From Pseudoalteromonas sp. A601 (GTDB lineage: Bacteria; Pseudomonadota; Gammaproteobacteria; Enterobacterales; Alteromonadaceae), in assembly GCF_002165575.1 (NCBI RefSeq), contig NZ_MXQF01000002.1, positions 225,599 to 289,598 of the forward strand: 64,000 nucleotides of DNA. The letters run 5' to 3'. Within the stretch, counting starts at the first letter, position 1. Each line of letters starts with the position of its first letter. Below, piece by piece: positions 61,118-64,000 of the stretch. Position numbers and translations under genes: made by a program. The notes under the pieces are model-generated. The model made no database searches. It was not told the DNA's origin and was given only the letters and a program-made list of their open reading frames with translations.

Positions 61118-63247
61118 ATGACAACTACAACAGGTTTCAAAAAATGTGCGATAGCACTTACATTAGGCACACTCTTTAGCGCAACCACCAGTATGGCAAA
61201 TCCAAGTCAAGCAATTATGCCATCAATGGCTGAAACAGCGGCAAAACTTCAAGGCCAAGACCCTTTAGGTACTCGCTTTATTATTAAATATAAAAACAAT
61301 AGTAGCGAAATGGCAACACTTTCTGCCACAGATACTAGCCCGCAAATGATGAATAAAAAAGCACAGGGTTTTGTTAAAAGCTTTACCAGTAAAAAAGGAA
61401 AAATTAAGGCGCAGTATGTACGTTCAATGGCGTTAAGTAATCATCATGTTATGCGTGCCGAGAAAAAGCTAAGCCCTGATGAAGCGCAAGAATATATGCA
61501 AGACGTTATCGCTTCTGGCAATGTTGAGTATATTGAAATTGACCAAATGCTAAAACCATTTGCCACGCCTAATGATCCAATGTATGCCGACCAATGGCAT
61601 TACTATGAGCAAGCTGGCGGCTTAAACCTACCAACAGCCTGGGATACCGCAACAGGTGCAGGCGTCACGGTTGCTGTACTTGATACTGGTTACCGTCCAC
61701 ATATTGATTTAAACGGTAATATTCTACCGGGTTACGATATGATTTCAGATACCTTTGTTGCCAATGATGGTGGGGCACGAGATAACGATGCTCGCGACCC
61801 AGGTGATGCGATTAGCGCAAATGAATGTGGCTACACTCATAGTGCGCAAAGCTCAAGTTGGCATGGTACGCATGTGGCAGGTACTGTCGCAGCTGTTTCT
61901 AATAATGGCGAAGGTGTTGCTGGTGTCGCTTATGACGCCAAAGTAGTACCTGTACGTGTACTGGGTAAATGCGGCGGCTTAACATCAGATATCGCTGACG
62001 GGATTATTTGGGCATCCGGTGGATCGGTTTCTGGCATCCCAAGTAATGCAAACCCTGCTGATGTCATTAATATGAGTTTAGGCGGTAGTGGTTCGTGTAG
62101 CTCAACAACACAATCTGCAATTAACCAAGCTCGTGGCAATGGCACTGTCATAGTCATTGCTGCAGGTAACGATAACGATAACTCAGCTAATTACAACCCT
62201 GGTAACTGTAGCGGCGTAGTAAACGTTGCATCGGTTGGCCGTAATGGTGGCCGTGCGTACTACTCCAACTACGGTAGCAATATTGATGTTGCAGCTCCTG
62301 GTGGCGCACAAAGCTTTGCTAATGATTCTGAGGGCGTACTTTCAACACATAACTCAGGTTCATCAAGTCCTTCTAGTGATAGCTACCACTATTCACAAGG
62401 TACATCGATGGCAGCGCCACACGTTGCCGGTGTTGCAGCGCTCATTAAGCAAGCTAAGCCATCGGCTACACCTGATGAAATTGAAAGCATCTTAAAATCA
62501 ACAACACGTTCATTTGCAGCTACATGTACAAGCTGTGGAACAGGTATTGTTGATGCAGCAGCGGCAGTTGCAGCTGCATCGGGAGGCGCGACACCACCAG
62601 TAGGCACAAATGAGCTCCTTGATGGCCAAGCACAAACAGGCTTAAGCGGTGCAGCAAGCAGTGAAGCTTTTTACACTATGACTGTACCAAGTGGCGCAAG
62701 CAATGTGACGTTCACAATGAGTGGTGGCACGGGTGATGCTGATTTATATGTGCGTGCAGGCAGTGCCCCAACTACCTCAACGTACGATTGTCGCCCTTAT
62801 AAAGGTGGAAATAGTGAAGAATGCTCTATCGATAACCCAACGCCAGGCACTTACCATGTAATGCTGCGTGGTTATTCTGCTTATTCTGGTGTTAGCTTAG
62901 TTGGTAATTTAACAACTATCGGTGGTGGTTCAGGCAGCCCACAAGCAGGCGGTGGTACAGTTGAAAACGTATCTGCCAATGCTGGACAATGGAAGTATTA
63001 TACTCTTGATGTACCAGCGGGTATGGCAAGCTTTACTGTGACTACTTCTGGAGGTTCGGGGGATGCCGACTTATTTGTTAAGTTTGGTAGCCAACCGAGT
63101 GCATCAAGTTATGATTGCCGCCCTTATAAAAATGGCAATGCAGAAACTTGCACATTTAGCAATCCACAGGCCGGAACATGGCATATGAGCGTTAACGCTT
63201 ATAGAACATTCTCTGGCCTTACCCTTGATGCTCAATACCAACCATAA
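61118..63247 (+). CDS. Secreted S8 subtilase with two PPC domains
   Basis: A 709-residue protein with a signal peptide (about 1-27, ending SMA), an inhibitor-I9-like propeptide (about 50-148) and a subtilisin domain with Asp189 (VAVLDTGY), His249 (WHGTHVAG), Asn351 and Ser430 (GTSMAAPHV). Two C-terminal PPC domains follow (about 500-600 and 615-709), each with a copy of GDADLxV, SxYDCRPYK and C. Both contain paired Cys. It is exported to the medium and degrades protein. PPC domains are usually removed or bind substrate. A strong terminator follows. Confidence 0.97.
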   Translation: MTTTTGFKKCAIALTLGTLFSATTSMANPSQAIMPSMAETAAKLQGQDPLGTRFIIKYKNNSSEMATLSATDTSPQMMNKKAQGFVKSFTSKKGKIKAQYVRSMALSNHHVMRAEKKLSPDEAQEYMQDVIASGNVEYIEIDQMLKPFATPNDPMYADQWHYYEQAGGLNLPTAWDTATGAGVTVAVLDTGYRPHIDLNGNILPGYDMISDTFVANDGGARDNDARDPGDAISANECGYTHSAQSSSWHGTHVAGTVAAVSNNGEGVAGVAYDAKVVPVRVLGKCGGLTSDIADGIIWASGGSVSGIPSNANPADVINMSLGGSGSCSSTTQSAINQARGNGTVIVIAAGNDNDNSANYNPGNCSGVVNVASVGRNGGRAYYSNYGSNIDVAAPGGAQSFANDSEGVLSTHNSGSSSPSSDSYHYSQGTSMAAPHVAGVAALIKQAKPSATPDEIESILKSTTRSFAATCTSCGTGIVDAAAAVAAASGGATPPVGTNELLDGQAQTGLSGAASSEAFYTMTVPSGASNVTFTMSGGTGDADLYVRAGSAPTTSTYDCRPYKGGNSEECSIDNPTPGTYHVMLRGYSAYSGVSLVGNLTTIGGGSGSPQAGGGTVENVSANAGQWKYYTLDVPAGMASFTVTTSGGSGDADLFVKFGSQPSASSYDCRPYKNGNAETCTFSNPQAGTWHMSVNAYRTFSGLTLDAQYQP

Positions 63248-63306
63248 ATAAAGCGAGAGCGTCATTCAAGTCACTCTGGCATAACCAGTTTCCCCTGGTG
63301 ATTTTT

Positions 63307-63334
63307 AGCCGAGCTTTTTTGCTCGGCTTTTTTA
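63307..63334 (+). terminator. Terminator of the subtilase gene
   Basis: A perfect 8-bp stem (AGCCGAGC / GCTCGGCT, 6-T loop) followed by seven T, 60 bases after the stop codon. It abuts the convergent peroxiredoxin stop and may serve both. Confidence 0.92.
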
Positions 63335-63805
63335 TTAAAGCGTATTTAATACAGCTTCTGCTCGACTCACAATAAATTCCTTATCCTGCTCAACATATAA
63401 ACCTATCACCGTCTGGTCGTCGATAACCATGGCATAACGTAATGAACGTACACCAAAGCCAGCAGTATCTTTATCAAGTCCTAGCGCTTTGGTAAAACTA
63501 GCATCACCATCAGCAAGCATATTTATTTCTTGTGCGTTATGTTGTTCACCCCACGCCTTCATAACAAAAGCATCGTTCACCGAAACACAATAGATAGCAT
63601 CAATGCCCTTCGCTTTAATTTTATCTGCAAAAGTAACAAATTCAGGCAAGTGTGCATTTGAACAAGTTGGCGTAAACGCACCGGGCACTGCAAATAAAAC
63701 CACTTTTTTATCTGCAAAAAGATCTTCATTTGTAAGTGTTTGCATTCCGTCATCAGTCAATTTAGTTAAACTTACAGCTGGTAAATTTTGGCCTTGAGTA
63801 ATCAT
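63335..63805 (-). CDS. Prx5-type peroxiredoxin
   Basis: A 156-residue peroxiredoxin. Peroxidatic Cys48 lies in PGAFTPTCS. The SVNDAFVMKAW motif and C-terminus match the Prx5/AhpE-TSA subgroup. It lacks a fused glutaredoxin domain and has no obvious resolving Cys, so it is 1-Cys and needs an external thiol. It reduces peroxides in the cytosol. Convergent with the subtilase gene. Confidence 0.93.
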   Translation of the reverse strand: MITQGQNLPAVSLTKLTDDGMQTLTNEDLFADKKVVLFAVPGAFTPTCSNAHLPEFVTFADKIKAKGIDAIYCVSVNDAFVMKAWGEQHNAQEINMLADGDASFTKALGLDKDTAGFGVRSLRYAMVIDDQTVIGLYVEQDKEFIVSRAEAVLNTL

Positions 63806-64000
63806 TTTATTTCCTTAGCTTTAGTGTGAGTAGTAAGTGTAAAACGCAAATAATAACAATGCGATGAATTTCAATAAATTAAAAAAAGGTGCTTTATAGC
63901 TAAAGCAAAAATTTCATTATTCAGAGCAAACCATTTATGTTTGCGGGTTTGACTATTTCTGATATAAGCGCGAGTTTGCATTCACTGATAAAGAGTGCGA

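Overview
The window is a stretch of chromosome from a marine gammaproteobacterium. Protein sequences, low GC, conserved neighbourhoods (hdfR/maoP, ampDE/pdhR/aceEF/lpdA, radC/rpmBG, coaBC/slmA, rpsF/priB/rpsR/rplI, dnaB/alr) and a PPC-tailed S8 protease point to Alteromonadales, most likely Pseudoalteromonas. This is recognition from sequence only; no search was run. I see no prophage, insertion sequence, integron, CRISPR array or rRNA operon. Nearly everything is core genome, with about 67 protein genes and one tRNA.

Layout. 0-4 kb: the 3' end of a TonB-dependent receptor gene, followed by a three-gene ABC-2 exporter. 4-12.8 kb: hdfR and maoP divergent, a double-receiver diguanylate cyclase behind an unusual hairpin, rarD, a thioesterase, recQ, an Omp85-like outer-membrane protein and a short MscS-like channel. 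12.8-19.2 kb: a rimB-rimK-aspartoacylase-like operon, zntB, rof, tRNA-Arg(CCG), a tiny HTH protein, and a three-gene set (YkoF-like, PnuC-family transporter, APH-fold kinase) that looks like vitamin B1 salvage. 19.2-23.8 kb: dnaB-alr, and an ECF sigma / membrane anti-sigma-like / DUF4097 operon. 23.9-27.6 kb: a minor-pilin cluster with an oversized PilX-like protein. 27.8-29.3 kb: rpsF-priB-rpsR-rplI. 29.5-38.9 kb: the pyruvate dehydrogenase genes with pdhR, a repeat-filled gene-free stretch, then ampDE. 39-42.4 kb: rpmG, rpmB, radC, coaBC and slmA. 42.5-50 kb: an S9 peptidase, a YgiQ radical SAM protein and a REC-GGDEF-EAL protein. 50-56.4 kb: envelope proteins, a copper chaperone, a psp operon with a sigma-54-like promoter, and dusA. 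56.8-64 kb: zur, cheX-yjbQ, a membrane diguanylate cyclase, a flavoprotein, a secreted subtilase and a peroxiredoxin.

How genes work together. PdhR probably controls pdhR-aceEF through a clear operator upstream of pdhR. RimK and its classical substrate S6 are both encoded here, but this S6 does not end in glutamate. Three cyclic-di-GMP proteins are present: two with intact GGDEF signatures, and one with a degenerate GGDEF plus an intact EAL. Two thiamine-related loci occur (the YkoF/PnuC/kinase set and yjbQ). Items most worth a second look are the mutually exclusive hairpins before the GTG start at 5434, the thiamine-salvage set, the Rim trio with an S6 lacking terminal Glu, the PilX-beta-helix-like fusion without a visible pilY1, the inverted repeat before the tiny HTH gene, and the structured intergenic repeats at 36.9-37.4 kb and 59.5 kb. 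I found no wholly novel multi-gene system that I could defend.
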